Positions 1 through 10,541 of a stretch of 64,000 bases of DNA are shown piece after piece (position 1 is the first letter of the stretch; the number at the start of each line of letters is the position of its first letter). The notes beneath the pieces are model-generated. The model saw nothing but the letters and a program-made list of their open reading frames with translations. It was not told where the DNA came from and did no database searches. Location: contig JANSYJ010000005.1 of assembly GCA_024742495.1 (NCBI GenBank), positions 124,001 through 188,000 on the forward strand, read 5' to 3'. The stretch comes from Bacteroidota bacterium (GTDB taxonomy: Bacteria > Bacteroidota > Bacteroidia > Flavobacteriales > Schleiferiaceae). The translations under genes were made by a program, and so were the position numbers.

Positions 1-1962
1 CTCTAAATAGTTATTGGTGGTGCTATAAGTATAATAGGGTAAAGTACTAAACTGCTTAATGAGGGCCGAACGATCGGTACTTGGCTGTAGGAAGAAAATC
101 TGAACACCATCAAAATGCCGAAAGTCAACAAAGGGCACATTGGCCTTTCTTAAGAACTGACCACCGCTAATGTCAAATTGAGAAAGCCCAATATTTCCCC
201 AGCGGAATTGATGCTGGATGCCAAGGCTATGAAAGATGAAATCGGTTTGAGCATCTAAATAAGGCAGGCCAAGTTTAAGGTCGTAATAGATCTTGGGTGC
301 GCGCACCACCAAATTTTGTCTTCCCTTTAATACGTCTTGAAAACGCTGCTTATAACGCAGTTCATAGCGATCTTGAAATTGATAGGTTAAGTTAATATCC
401 AATCCTAAGGATCGATGACTGGGGAAGCCACCGGGGTTTATATTAGGCGCAAAACCCAGGTTGTTGAAATTATAACTAGCATCGGGATTAAAAAGGTTGA
501 AATTGGTTTTGTTGAAAACGGGGTAGCGCCAAGCGTATTCTGCCTCTAAGCCCAGAGTTAGTCCGCTAATCGACTCACCTTGATACTTTATCTTAAAGTA
601 ATCCTTCCCATACAAATTGATGTAATTTTCAGCCAAAGCAAGGTTGAAGAAGGTATTTAATACTGGAAGTATGGGTTCTTCTTCATTGAGTTGCTTGTAA
701 TCGGTTCCGCCTTCAATTGAGATGTTTAAGGGAAATGTTGAATTGGATTGCCAATTGAGTTCCGCTACTGGTTTAAATCTTTGGTCTGCCGTTCCTATGC
801 GTCCCTGAAGCCGCAAATTTAATTCACGAGATCCCGAGTTATAACCAAAAAGCGTTTGTCCGCGCCAGTATAATCCTTCCACGGGGTTAAATCCTAAACC
901 CCTATAAATGGGCGGTAAATCCCAGTAAAATTGTCCTTTGCGACGGGTATATCCGCGGTAAAAGTTTTTATAGAAAATATAGGGACCCGGATCAAGTCGG
1001 CTGGAGCCGAAGCTTCGAAATTGATTTTCGCGATTATCATTTATTTCTAAGCTGGACATATAAGCGGAGTCGAGGGGACTTCGTTCCCAAGCATCCCAAT
1101 AAGTACTGTCTGCATTAAAATTTTCCTTTTGCTGTTCATAAACCAATTTATCAAACTCCGACTTTTCCCAGAATTCACGATATCGAAAGCTTTGATATAC
1201 CTGTTGAACTTGGTAGTAACCACGGTAATTGAATAAATTCAAATGAAGCTCTATTACCTGATCAACAGCTTTATAGATGCCATTTTCAAGCTTAAAATTT
1301 TGTTTAACCGAAATACTATCTAATAACTCTAATTGATTATTTGCAGAAATACTAAACTCAGCATGAAGGGGTAAGCCACTATTTTTATCCAAGTCAATAA
1401 AGCCGGTCATGGCTGGGAATTTTTCTTTCCGCGCCCGAAAGCTTATACGAAGCTTAGTGCTGTCGCCCTTTGGCGGAGGATGAAGTTTAAAATCGTACAT
1501 CTTCGCTCCTTCTTCGCTTAGCGGGCTAACAAAACCACGGTCGAAAACCTCATTTAGGTAAATGCGCTGCTGAAGTAGATTGAAATCGTAGGAGGGAAGA
1601 TGCTGCCAATTGGGGATGGGCAATTTCCCTGACTCCCTTTTTAAAACCACCTTCTGATAGTAATGCTTTGGGTCGCCATACTCCGCCAAGATTAATGCCT
1701 CGCTATAATAAGCCATGCCCGAATCGCTTTTTGCGGGAATGAAAATCCCCGAAAAGGGCCATATATCGTAGGGAACTTCAAGCACTTGAGCCTTGCAGGT
1801 TTCCAAAACCCTCGCTTTATAGCTGTAATACTTTTGAAGATTTTGGGCTCTTTGCCCACGAACTTTGACTAAAACAGAATCAAGATTATCCTGCCCCGGT
1901 AAGGGGATTGTAAAGGCAAGGCAAAGGCAGAGCAGGATATTTGAGGTTTTAAACAAGTTCAT
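1..1962 (-). CDS. DUF5686-like outer-membrane family protein, C-terminus truncated by window edge
   Basis: Open reading frame on minus strand from ATG at 1962-1960 (MNLFKTSNILLCLCLAFTIPLPGQ..., signal peptide) with 'FDRGFVSPLSEEGAKMYDFKL'-type motif seen in DUF5686 proteins; runs off the left edge, so absent from the ORF track. Confidence 0.65.
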   Translation of the reverse strand, partial: MNLFKTSNILLCLCLAFTIPLPGQDNLDSVLVKVRGQRAQNLQKYYSYKARVLETCKAQVLEVPYDIWPFSGIFIPAKSDSGMAYYSEALILAEYGDPKHYYQKVVLKRESGKLPIPNWQHLPSYDFNLLQQRIYLNEVFDRGFVSPLSEEGAKMYDFKLHPPPKGDSTKLRISFRARKEKFPAMTGFIDLDKNSGLPLHAEFSISANNQLELLDSISVKQNFKLENGIYKAVDQVIELHLNLFNYRGYYQVQQVYQSFRYREFWEKSEFDKLVYEQQKENFNADSTYWDAWERSPLDSAYMSSLEINDNRENQFRSFGSSRLDPGPYIFYKNFYRGYTRRKGQFYWDLPPIYRGLGFNPVEGLYWRGQTLFGYNSGSRELNLRLQGRIGTADQRFKPVAELNWQSNSTFPLNISIEGGTDYKQLNEEEPILPVLNTFFNLALAENYINLYGKDYFKIKYQGESISGLTLGLEAEYAWRYPVFNKTNFNLFNPDASYNFNNLGFAPNINPGGFPSHRSLGLDINLTYQFQDRYELRYKQRFQDVLKGRQNLVVRAPKIYYDLKLGLPYLDAQTDFIFHSLGIQHQFRWGNIGLSQFDISGGQFLRKANVPFVDFRHFDGVQIFFLQPSTDRSALIKQFSTLPYYTYSTTNNYLE

Positions 1963-2033
1963 CCGAACACAAAGAAAATACATATGCGCCGCACAGACCT
2001 AAAAATTTTGCAAGAATAAATATCTTCGTCCCG

Positions 2034-3308
2034 ATGTATTGCGTAGTAGATATTGAATCTTCCGGCGGTCCCTTTGGTAAGGAATCCATGATTGAGATTG
2101 CGGCTTTCCGTTATGATGGGGAAGAAGTGGTTGATCAGTTAATAAGTCTGGTACACCCGCATCGCAAGGTGCAGCCTTTTGTATCCAAGATGACCGGCAT
2201 AACCGACAAGATGCTGATTCGTGCGCCACGTTTTCATGAAATTGCCAAACGGCTGATTGAGATTACCGAAGATGCCGTAATTGTTGGTCATAATGTGGAG
2301 TTCGATTACCGCATGATTCGTCAGGAATTTGATCGTTTAGGCTATCAGTTTGAACGCTCTACCTTGGATACCATTAATTTAGCGGAGTCTTTAATCCCTG
2401 GTTTGAAGAGCTATGGCTTGGATTCATTATGTCAAGAATTAGGACTTACGAGACCAGCTAAACACCGCGCTGAGCACGATGCCAGAGCTACCTTGGAGCT
2501 ATTCGAGATTTTGAGGGATAAGGACCAAAGTAAAGGGATCAATTCCTTCGAGCAAAGTGTGCTTGAGGGTGATTATCACAAGGATAAAATTAGAGATCTA
2601 CTGCGATCGGTGAAGCATAATAAAGGCATTTATTATTTGCATGATCGGCATGGTAAACTTCTTTACTTGGGCGCTTCGGATAATGTGAAGGCGGCCATAA
2701 ATCGCCTTTTTATGGGCGATGGTGAGCGCATCACTAATTTGAAGGATTTAACTTATACCCTTAAAGTTGAGCCAACCGGTAATTGGTTAGTTGCTCGAAT
2801 TAAGAAACAAGAGGAATTAAATCTTACTCATCCAAGCTTTAATCGCATTCAGAAGCAAAGTTTCCAAGTGGGAATTTATGTAGATCAGCGCGAAAATCCA
2901 CCTAAAATTTATAGCAAGGACTTGGAGCAAGCGGGAAAAAAGAAAACCTTGTTTAAGGTTTCGAATAATACCGCCGCCCAGAGAGCTTTAAGGATGTATA
3001 ATCGCATGAAGAAAGGACAGCGCGCACAGGATATTTTAAAGCTGCTTTTGGATTTTCCTGAAAGAGCCTTGTTCCAGGCTAAAGGCCGGCAAAATGGTGA
3101 AAAAGCGGTTTTTGTAATTGAAGATGGGCAGTTGAAGGGTTACCTTTTTTACAAGCTCAACGATAAGTTAAAAAGCTGGGATCGCGTCCATAATTTAATG
3201 ACCCCCGTGCAGCCCGAGCCCGAATATCTCGACTTATTAAAGCTTGGGATTTTAGCCGGTGAGTTTAGTGCTTTAAGCGATAGCCACCTTTCATCAGCGG
3301 AAAGCTAA
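2034..3308 (+). CDS. DnaQ-like 3'-5' exonuclease fused to GIY-YIG (UvrC/Cho-like) nuclease domain
   Basis: N-term MYCVVDIESSGG...HNVEFDYRMI...HRAEHDARAT (DEDDh exonuclease motifs); middle GIYYLHDRHGKLLYLGAS...NVKAAI (GIY-YIG-like). Confidence 0.85.
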   Translation: MYCVVDIESSGGPFGKESMIEIAAFRYDGEEVVDQLISLVHPHRKVQPFVSKMTGITDKMLIRAPRFHEIAKRLIEITEDAVIVGHNVEFDYRMIRQEFDRLGYQFERSTLDTINLAESLIPGLKSYGLDSLCQELGLTRPAKHRAEHDARATLELFEILRDKDQSKGINSFEQSVLEGDYHKDKIRDLLRSVKHNKGIYYLHDRHGKLLYLGASDNVKAAINRLFMGDGERITNLKDLTYTLKVEPTGNWLVARIKKQEELNLTHPSFNRIQKQSFQVGIYVDQRENPPKIYSKDLEQAGKKKTLFKVSNNTAAQRALRMYNRMKKGQRAQDILKLLLDFPERALFQAKGRQNGEKAVFVIEDGQLKGYLFYKLNDKLKSWDRVHNLMTPVQPEPEYLDLLKLGILAGEFSALSDSHLSSAES

Positions 3309-3913
3309 AAAATCTCAAAAGCCAAGCACAGTAAAATTTGGCTGGTCCTAAGGTCTACTTGATAATTGGTGTTATCAATAATTAGATTCGAAGCCCAAGG
3401 CGAGAAGGCTCCTTCATATCTAAAATCAATCAGAAGTTTCTTTACTTCAAAACCAAGGCCCAGTTGATAGCCAAAAGTGCCGCTCTCTAAATCGGTTTTT
3501 ACCGCCCCGGTAAGATCGCTAATATTAGCACTGTAAACCGGTCCGGCCATTAGGCGAAAAGCTCCAAATTGTTTTCCAATTAGCAGGGGGATATCCACTC
3601 TGCTCAAATCCAGCTCTAGGCTTCGGCTGGGGCTGTTCGCTCCTTGGTCGGCGTTTACGCTTTGGCTTATCTGAGAGAAAATTACCTCTGGTTGAATGAA
3701 AAAATCATCCGTTTCAATTTTAAAGTAAAGACCAGCGTGTATGCTTAATTCACGCTCGGCATCTTCAATACCTTCAATGGCCTGTTGTGCACTTTCAAAG
3801 TCGTTAATTCCAGCTTTTGCTAAGCCTACTCCTGCACGAAGGCCAAAATCTAATTGGGCTTTTAAGCCGTTGCTTGATAGCAGAACTAGAAGAATAATAA
3901 CACTTTTTTTCAT
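3305..3913 (-). CDS. Outer-membrane beta-barrel (PorT-like/porin family) protein
   Basis: Signal peptide MKKSVIILLVLLSSNGLKAQ then LDFGLRAGVGLAKAG... amphipathic barrel pattern, terminal F. Confidence 0.7.
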   Translation of the reverse strand: MKKSVIILLVLLSSNGLKAQLDFGLRAGVGLAKAGINDFESAQQAIEGIEDAERELSIHAGLYFKIETDDFFIQPEVIFSQISQSVNADQGANSPSRSLELDLSRVDIPLLIGKQFGAFRLMAGPVYSANISDLTGAVKTDLESGTFGYQLGLGFEVKKLLIDFRYEGAFSPWASNLIIDNTNYQVDLRTSQILLCLAFEIF

Positions 3914-3915
3914 CG

Positions 3916-4863
3916 CTAATGCTTTAAATAATTTATCACGTTTTTTTCAATCCGCGCTTCAGGCTCTCCACTTAAAGGCAATTCCAATTTAGCTCCGGTA
4001 ATTTTTTCAAATAATTCTGCATAGCGATCGCTAACTTCTTTGATGAAGCCTTCGGTCATCTCAGGAACGGATTGCCCTTCTTTTCCTTGAAAGCCATTTT
4101 CCATTAACCACTCCCTCACAAACTCCTTACTCAATTGCTTTTGCGCTTCCCCTTTTTCTTGTCTGTTATCATAGCCATCAGCATAAAAATAGCGCGAGGA
4201 ATCTGGGGTGTGAATTTCATCAATTAGTATGATCTGGCCTTTGGCATTCTTGCCGAATTCATACTTAGTATCTACTAAAAGCAAACCTCTCTCGCGGGCC
4301 ATTTCCTGCCCTCGCTTAAATAAAGCGCGGGTATAGTCTTCCAGTTGGAGGTAATCATTCTCGCTTACAATACCTTGTTCCAAAATTGCTTCTCTGCTAA
4401 TATCTTCATCATGTTCACCTTGATCGGCCTTAGTGGTCGGGGTGATGATTGGCGTTTCGAAAGCCTGATTTTCTTTAAGACCTTCAGCTAGAGGGATTCC
4501 ACAAAGGCTTCGCTCCCCGCTTTTATAGGTTCGCCAAGCATGTCCAGTAAGGTAGCCTCTGATAACCATCTCCACTTTAAAAGGCTCAGCCTTTTGTCCA
4601 ATGGTAACCATGGGGTCAATCATGGCTTTTTTCCAATTGGGAACAATATCTGCCGTAGCATCTAGGAAATGATTGGCAATTTGGTTTAAAACTTGGCCTT
4701 TGCCAGGGATGCCTTTAGGGAGTACAACATCAAAGGCTGAGATGCGATCTGAGGCAATCATCACTAATTGGTCTTCTCCAATGCTATAAACATCCCTTAC
4801 TTTACCTTGGTAAAAGTTCGTTTGTCCTGGAAATTGAAAATTAGTCTTGGTTAGAGCTTTCAT
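3916..4863 (-). CDS. purC: Phosphoribosylaminoimidazole-succinocarboxamide synthase
   Basis: [65 protein letters not shown] synthetase motifs. Confidence 0.95.
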   Translation of the reverse strand: MKALTKTNFQFPGQTNFYQGKVRDVYSIGEDQLVMIASDRISAFDVVLPKGIPGKGQVLNQIANHFLDATADIVPNWKKAMIDPMVTIGQKAEPFKVEMVIRGYLTGHAWRTYKSGERSLCGIPLAEGLKENQAFETPIITPTTKADQGEHDEDISREAILEQGIVSENDYLQLEDYTRALFKRGQEMARERGLLLVDTKYEFGKNAKGQIILIDEIHTPDSSRYFYADGYDNRQEKGEAQKQLSKEFVREWLMENGFQGKEGQSVPEMTEGFIKEVSDRYAELFEKITGAKLELPLSGEPEARIEKNVINYLKH

Positions 4864-5806
4864 TTTTTTCTTCTTTATCGTAAGCGCGGATAATATCTTT
4901 CACCAATTGATGACGAATTACGTCGTTCTCCGCCAGGTAAATTTGATCAATACCTTCAATTCCTTTTAATATGTAGAGGGCCTCTTTTAGTCCAGAAACT
5001 TGCTTCCGTGGAAGGTCGATTTGAGAGGCATCACCGGTAACAATAAATTTTGCCGAAGAGCCCATCCGGGTTAAAAACATTTTCATTTGGGCCCTAGTTG
5101 TATTTTGGGCTTCATCTAAAATTACAAATGCCCGATCCAAGGTGCGGCCGCGCATAAAGGCCAAAGGTGCAATTTGTATAGTACCACTCTCAAGGTAGTA
5201 AGCCAATTTTTCGGGAGGAATCATTTCCCTTAAAGCATCATATAAAGGCTGCAAGTAGGGGTCTAGTTTCTCCTTTAAATCTCCCGGTAGGAAACCCAAA
5301 TTTTCCCCAGCCTCAACTGCAGGTCTGGTTAGGATAATCCTTTTAATTTCCTTGTTTTTTAAGGCGCGCACTGCGAGGGCAACAGCGGTATAGGTTTTAC
5401 CCGTACCTGCCGGACCAACAGCGAAAATCACATCATTATCATCAATGGATTTCAGCATGCGCCTCTGATTGAGGGTGCGGGCTTTAATCGGCTGTCCATT
5501 GGTGCCAAAAAGAATCACATCACTCCCAGAGTGATCCGTAGATTCCAAAACCATCTCATCCTTCAAAATGCGATCAATTTGATTTAGACTTAGGGAGTTA
5601 AACCGATTTAGATAATTAATGATTTCTTCAACCTTTTCCTCAAATTTAAGGATTTGGCTTTCCTCGCCATTCACTTTAATCTTATCGCCACGAGCGGTAA
5701 TTTTCAGTTCGGGAAAGTAGCTCTTAATTAGGTTGAGATACTTGTTATTCGCGCCGTAAATCTCCAGTGGATCAACGGATTCGACGTTCAGGGTTTTTTC
5801 GCTCAA
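4841..5806 (-). CDS. phoH: PhoH family ATPase
   Basis: [72 protein letters not shown]. Confidence 0.93.
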   Translation of the reverse strand: MSEKTLNVESVDPLEIYGANNKYLNLIKSYFPELKITARGDKIKVNGEESQILKFEEKVEEIINYLNRFNSLSLNQIDRILKDEMVLESTDHSGSDVILFGTNGQPIKARTLNQRRMLKSIDDNDVIFAVGPAGTGKTYTAVALAVRALKNKEIKRIILTRPAVEAGENLGFLPGDLKEKLDPYLQPLYDALREMIPPEKLAYYLESGTIQIAPLAFMRGRTLDRAFVILDEAQNTTRAQMKMFLTRMGSSAKFIVTGDASQIDLPRKQVSGLKEALYILKGIEGIDQIYLAENDVIRHQLVKDIIRAYDKEEKNESSNQD

Positions 5807-5909
5807 ATTACTCTGGCTTCAATGATTTAAGCTTGCGCTTGTTTTAAATACTTTTGTGCTACAAAATAACAACAAAAAGGTCGATTGGCATTTTAGCTAA
5901 TCCGGGTTC

Positions 5910-6707
5910 ATGGCATTAATTACCCTTAGTTCAGATTACGGATACAAAGACCCCTACCGCGCTATGGTACACGGGACTATCGCCGCTCAGGCTCCAGACC
6001 TTAAGGTTGTTGACTTAAGTCATGGCTTGCAGCCGGGTAACCTCATTGAGTCTGCTTTTGTGGTTGGCCACGCCAGTAAGAGTTTCCCCGCTGGAACGGT
6101 GCATATGATTTTAAATAGTGAGTTGGCAGGACAAGGACAATGGCTAGCCATGGAGCTGGAGGGGCAGTTTTTTATCGCGGCGGATAATGGAGTATTAAGT
6201 CTATTGCAGGAATCGAGAAGAGCGCAAAGCCTTCATCGTATAGAAATAGGAGAGCAGGAAGGGAGTTTATTTCCCGGTCGCGACTTTTTAGCGCAAGCGG
6301 CTATCCATCTTGCCCAAAAGGGAGCGATTAGTTTATTGGGTAAGCCGATTGAACAAATTAAAAACAGCAGCATGCCCAGGCCGCAGGTGGATTCGATTCG
6401 AAAACGAATAAACGGTCATGTGATCTATGTTGATAATTATGGCAACCTTATTACGAATATTCGTCAACAAGATTTGCTGGAAGCCCTACAAGCGGATAAA
6501 TTGGAAGTGCATTTACCCAGAAATAGAGATTTGAATAAAATTAGTAAGTCCTATAAGGATATTGGTCAAGATGGAGTTCTTGCCCTTATTAATTCTTTAG
6601 GTTTGCTGGAAATTGCCTTCAGAGATGGGCAAAGTACGGCCGGTAATGGAGCCAGCACTTTACTGGGCTTAGGTATAATGAGTGAAATTACTATCACATA
6701 CGAATGA
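5910..6707 (+). CDS. SAM hydrolase/SAM-hydroxide adenosyltransferase (DUF62 family)
   Basis: ITLSSDYGYKDPYRAMVHGTI...VVDLSHGLQPGN; YVDNYGNLITNI. Confidence 0.85.
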   Translation: MALITLSSDYGYKDPYRAMVHGTIAAQAPDLKVVDLSHGLQPGNLIESAFVVGHASKSFPAGTVHMILNSELAGQGQWLAMELEGQFFIAADNGVLSLLQESRRAQSLHRIEIGEQEGSLFPGRDFLAQAAIHLAQKGAISLLGKPIEQIKNSSMPRPQVDSIRKRINGHVIYVDNYGNLITNIRQQDLLEALQADKLEVHLPRNRDLNKISKSYKDIGQDGVLALINSLGLLEIAFRDGQSTAGNGASTLLGLGIMSEITITYE

Positions 6708-7000
6708 TCGTTCGCATTGTAAAAATGACTTTTCGGGAAGAAGAAGTGCCTGAATTTCTAGCTAATTTTCATGAGCACAAGGCACGGATTCGCGCCTTTT
6801 CAGGTTGTGAAAGACTGCTATTGTTGAAGGATCTTAATAAGCCGAATATTTATTTTACCTATAGCTGGTGGCACAGTGAGGAGGATTTGGAGCGCTATCG
6901 CCATTCATCATTATTTAAAGGTGTTTGGGCCTTTACCAAGGCATTATTTGCGGAGAAAGCTGAAGCATGGAGTACCGAAGAAATTGAAGCACTACGATGA
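6704..7000 (+). CDS. Antibiotic biosynthesis monooxygenase (ABM/dimeric alpha-beta barrel)-like protein
   Basis: MIVRIVKMTFREEEVPEFLANFHEHKARIRAFSGCERLLLLKD; ATGA overlap with upstream gene. Confidence 0.7.
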   Translation: MIVRIVKMTFREEEVPEFLANFHEHKARIRAFSGCERLLLLKDLNKPNIYFTYSWWHSEEDLERYRHSSLFKGVWAFTKALFAEKAEAWSTEEIEALR

Positions 7001-7728
7001 TTGCATTAATACAGAAAGAAATTCGCGCCTTTTTTGGTAGCATTATCGGCTATTTGGTGATTTTGGTTTACCTATTGATCAATGGGGTGTTTTTATGGCT
7101 CTTTCCTGGCAACTTTAATATACTCGATGGCGGGTATGCCAGCTTGGGGAACCTCTTTACTATTTCGCCCTGGGTATTTCTTTTTCTAATTCCAGCTTTA
7201 AGCATGCGCTTGTTTGCCGATGAAAAAAAGGCGGGCACCATGGAGCTTTTATTTACCAAACCTTTATCAGACCTTCAAATAATCTTAGCCAAATACAGCG
7301 CGGGTTTACTTCTATTGCTGGTCGCCCTTTTGCCAACCATACTTTACTATTACAGCGTTTATCAATTAGGAGCGCCTCCAGGAAATTTAGATAGCGGTGG
7401 AACCTTTGGTTCCTATATTGGCCTTCTTTTTCTGGGAGCAGCATTTTTAAGTATCGGGCTGTTTGCCTCTTCCTTAACCGATAACCAAATCGTAGCCTTT
7501 TTGCTGGCAATGTTTTTATGCTTTTTTGTTTTTTATGGATTTGATCAAATTGCAGGCTTTGAGCTCTTCGGTACGGCCGACTTATTAATCCTTAAACTTG
7601 GGATAAATGAACATTATGTATCCATGAGTCGGGGGGTAATTGATAGTCGTGATGTCCTCTATTTTTTAAGTGTAATAGCCCTCTTTGTTGGCGCAACACG
7701 TTTAGTCATTCAAAGTCGTAAATGGTGA
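6997..7728 (+). CDS. gldF: Gliding motility-associated ABC transporter permease GldF
   Basis: MIALIQKEIRAFFGSIIGYLVI...SMRLFADEKKAGTMELLFTKPLSDLQIILAKY; followed by gldG. Confidence 0.88.
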   Translation: MIALIQKEIRAFFGSIIGYLVILVYLLINGVFLWLFPGNFNILDGGYASLGNLFTISPWVFLFLIPALSMRLFADEKKAGTMELLFTKPLSDLQIILAKYSAGLLLLLVALLPTILYYYSVYQLGAPPGNLDSGGTFGSYIGLLFLGAAFLSIGLFASSLTDNQIVAFLLAMFLCFFVFYGFDQIAGFELFGTADLLILKLGINEHYVSMSRGVIDSRDVLYFLSVIALFVGATRLVIQSRKW

Positions 7729-9437
7729 TGAAGAAAAGAAGAGACTTAGTTCGTTTTGCCCTTTTTGCAGGAATTCTTATTCTCCTGAACTTCATTGGTA
7801 GCCTTAAATTTTTCCGGATTGATTTAACCGCGGAAGGCCGCTATTCTCTGTCTGAAGCCACCATTCAATTATTGGAAAGCTTCGACGATGTGATTTTGGT
7901 TAAAGTTTATTTAGATGGAGAGTTCCCGGCAGGATTTCAGCGTATGCAGCTGGAGACTAAGCAAATGCTAGATGAGTTTCGTGCCTATAATCCCAATATT
8001 CAATACACTTTTATTGATCCCACTGCGAATGCTACGGAGCAGGAAACACAAACCTTGTTTCAGCAATTGCAAACCAAGGGCCTAAAACCCTATCAACTAT
8101 CCATGAATCAGGATGGTGGTAGTGCAGTGAAAACGATATTCCCTGGGGCGATATTGAGTTATGGCGAGAATGAAATTCCAACCTTACTGCTCAAGGACCA
8201 ACTGGGCATAGCACCGGAGCAGCAGATAAATAGCAGCATTGAAAACCTTGAGTTTAGTTTAGCTAATTCTATTCGTGGTTTAGTAAGTCGGAGGAAACCA
8301 CTAGTGGGATTTCTGCAAGGTCATGAGGAGCTCGGTCCGATGGATGTAGCCGATTTTGCCCGGGAATTAAGCACTAATTATCAGATCAATAAATTTAACA
8401 TTCGTGAATTTAAGAGCGATTCTACCGGTCAGGATTTAAGTCTCGCCGAGCAGCAAAACCGAATGAATCGCTTTGATGCTTTAATCATTGCAAAGCCGCA
8501 AAAAGCTTTCAATGACTTGGATAAATATCTGCTCGATCAGTATGTTATGAATGGCGGTAAAACCATCTGGTTATTAGATGGAGCTGAAGCATCTATGGAT
8601 AGCCTTAGCGCTAAGTCACAATTTATGAGCTTACCGCTTTTCGACCGTTTGCAACTCAACGATTTACTCTTTAAATATGGCGTGCGGGTAAATACGGATT
8701 TGGTCGGCGATCTTGTAGCAGCGGGGGTTAATGATCAACGAAAAGTGCGCCCATGGATATATTTTCCCATGGTGATGGCACAGAGCAAACATCCCATAGT
8801 TAAGGATCTAAATGCAGTTTGGATGCGCTTTGCTTCTAGCTTAGACACGGTAAGTGCGTCTGGGGTGAAGAAGACGATAATTTTGCGTTCATCGCCCTAT
8901 AGCGTGCGTAGGCCAACACCTCATATAGTGAGTCTGGCCGATTTATATCAGGCCCCACCAAGAGAACGTTTTCGCGAGCAAGGAGTGCCTTTGGGGATTT
9001 TATTAGAAGGGAAGTTTCAATCGCTATTTACTAATCGCATAAAGCCTAGAGAGGGAGGGGAGCCGCTGAAAATGCGCGAGACCAGCCCCGAAAACCAAAT
9101 GCTGATTATTGGCGATGGCGATGTTATTCAAAATCAACTGAACGTTGTAAATCCCAATATTCAGAAAGGAATGCCACTTCCTTTGGGTTACGATCAATAT
9201 ACAGGAACCCAATATGGTAATAAGGACTTATTGGTAAATGCCATTGATTATATGCTAGATGACAGCGGTCTAATAGAAATTCGTTCTCGAGAATTAAAAA
9301 TCCGTTTGTTAGATTTAACCAAAGCCAAAAAGCAACGCTTAAGCTGGCAATTAGTCAATACTTTAATTCCTACAATTTCCATTTTGCTTTTAGCAGTGGT
9401 AAATTATTATTGGCGTCGAAGGAAATATCTCAAATAG
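7722..9437 (+). CDS. gldG: Gliding motility-associated ABC transporter substrate-binding protein GldG
   Basis: FFRIDLTAEGRYSLSEATIQLLESFDDVILVKVYLDGEFPAGFQRMQLETKQMLDEFRAYNPNI. Confidence 0.9.
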   Translation: MVMKKRRDLVRFALFAGILILLNFIGSLKFFRIDLTAEGRYSLSEATIQLLESFDDVILVKVYLDGEFPAGFQRMQLETKQMLDEFRAYNPNIQYTFIDPTANATEQETQTLFQQLQTKGLKPYQLSMNQDGGSAVKTIFPGAILSYGENEIPTLLLKDQLGIAPEQQINSSIENLEFSLANSIRGLVSRRKPLVGFLQGHEELGPMDVADFARELSTNYQINKFNIREFKSDSTGQDLSLAEQQNRMNRFDALIIAKPQKAFNDLDKYLLDQYVMNGGKTIWLLDGAEASMDSLSAKSQFMSLPLFDRLQLNDLLFKYGVRVNTDLVGDLVAAGVNDQRKVRPWIYFPMVMAQSKHPIVKDLNAVWMRFASSLDTVSASGVKKTIILRSSPYSVRRPTPHIVSLADLYQAPPRERFREQGVPLGILLEGKFQSLFTNRIKPREGGEPLKMRETSPENQMLIIGDGDVIQNQLNVVNPNIQKGMPLPLGYDQYTGTQYGNKDLLVNAIDYMLDDSGLIEIRSRELKIRLLDLTKAKKQRLSWQLVNTLIPTISILLLAVVNYYWRRRKYLK

Positions 9438-9439
9438 AA

Positions 9440-10465
9440 ATGAAAAAGAATCTTCTCTACTTAATAGTTTTTGTGATTTTACTGCTGGTAGCAGGTTATT
9501 TTATTTCTCAAGATAGTGGGAAAAGTACCCTAGAGGGGCCAGAGAACTATGCCTTTGCGATTAAGGATACCGCTTCAATCGACAAAATTATCATCACCGA
9601 TAAAACACCTAACCAATCTGTTTTAAAGCGCAGTTCAGATGGGTGGATTTTAAATGATGAATACCCCGTTCGTAGAGATGGAATTGAAATTTTGTTAGAA
9701 ACCTTGTACCGGATGGAGATGAAAAACTTCCTTCCGCAAAGAATAGTGCCGGAAGTTGAGAAGCAACTCGCCGTATATGGAAAACAAGTGCGCATTTACC
9801 AAAATGGTGAGTTAAGCAAGGCGATGATTGTAGGAACTCCCATCCCCAGTGAGATGGGCACCTACATGAAACTCGAAGATGGCGATTTGCCCTATGCCGT
9901 TCATATTCCTGGCTTTAATGGCTTTTTAAATACGCGGTTTATTTCCGAATCATACCTCTGGCGCTCCCGAAGCTTAGTGCGCATGAAGCCACGAAGCATT
10001 AAAGAAGTAGAATTAATTTATCCCGATTCTTTAGGGGCAAGCTTTAAGCTGACAGTTTTCTCTACCGATAGCATGTACCTTACAAATTTGGCAACTAATG
10101 AAATCGTTCCAAATTTCTCCCAACTAAAAGGTCAGCTCTTGCTAGCCGCCTGCGGCAGTTTAAAGGCGGAAGGGGAAATCTTACCTTCTGATCCCATTTT
10201 TGCCCGTAGAGATTCCTTGTTGGCCTCCACGCCGGCATTTACCCTGAAAGTGCGCAGCAAGGGCGGTGATGAGCGAAAAATCAGAGCTTATCGCATAAAG
10301 GCTGCTCCCGAGACTATTGACTACGATGATCCGAATTCCTTCTTTGATCCCGATCGTTTACATGGCTTTGTAAATGAAGATCGAATGGTGCTGCTTCAAT
10401 ATTATGGACTGCGGAATGTGCTTAAATCAAGTCAAGATTTAATGCTAGAAACTACCGCACCGTAA
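9440..10465 (+). CDS. DUF4340-like membrane-anchored protein downstream of gldG
   Basis: Single N-terminal TM (MKKNLLYLIVFVILLLVAGYFI) then repeat-poor extracytoplasmic domain; position between gldG and dnaN. Start moved to internal Met from ORF-track 9410. Confidence 0.55.
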   Translation: MKKNLLYLIVFVILLLVAGYFISQDSGKSTLEGPENYAFAIKDTASIDKIIITDKTPNQSVLKRSSDGWILNDEYPVRRDGIEILLETLYRMEMKNFLPQRIVPEVEKQLAVYGKQVRIYQNGELSKAMIVGTPIPSEMGTYMKLEDGDLPYAVHIPGFNGFLNTRFISESYLWRSRSLVRMKPRSIKEVELIYPDSLGASFKLTVFSTDSMYLTNLATNEIVPNFSQLKGQLLLAACGSLKAEGEILPSDPIFARRDSLLASTPAFTLKVRSKGGDERKIRAYRIKAAPETIDYDDPNSFFDPDRLHGFVNEDRMVLLQYYGLRNVLKSSQDLMLETTAP

Positions 10466-10541
10466 TTTTTCAAATATACAAGGAGGCTGCCACATGGAAG
10501 TGGCTATATTTGTAGCCTAAAATTCATTCAAAAGCGGATTT

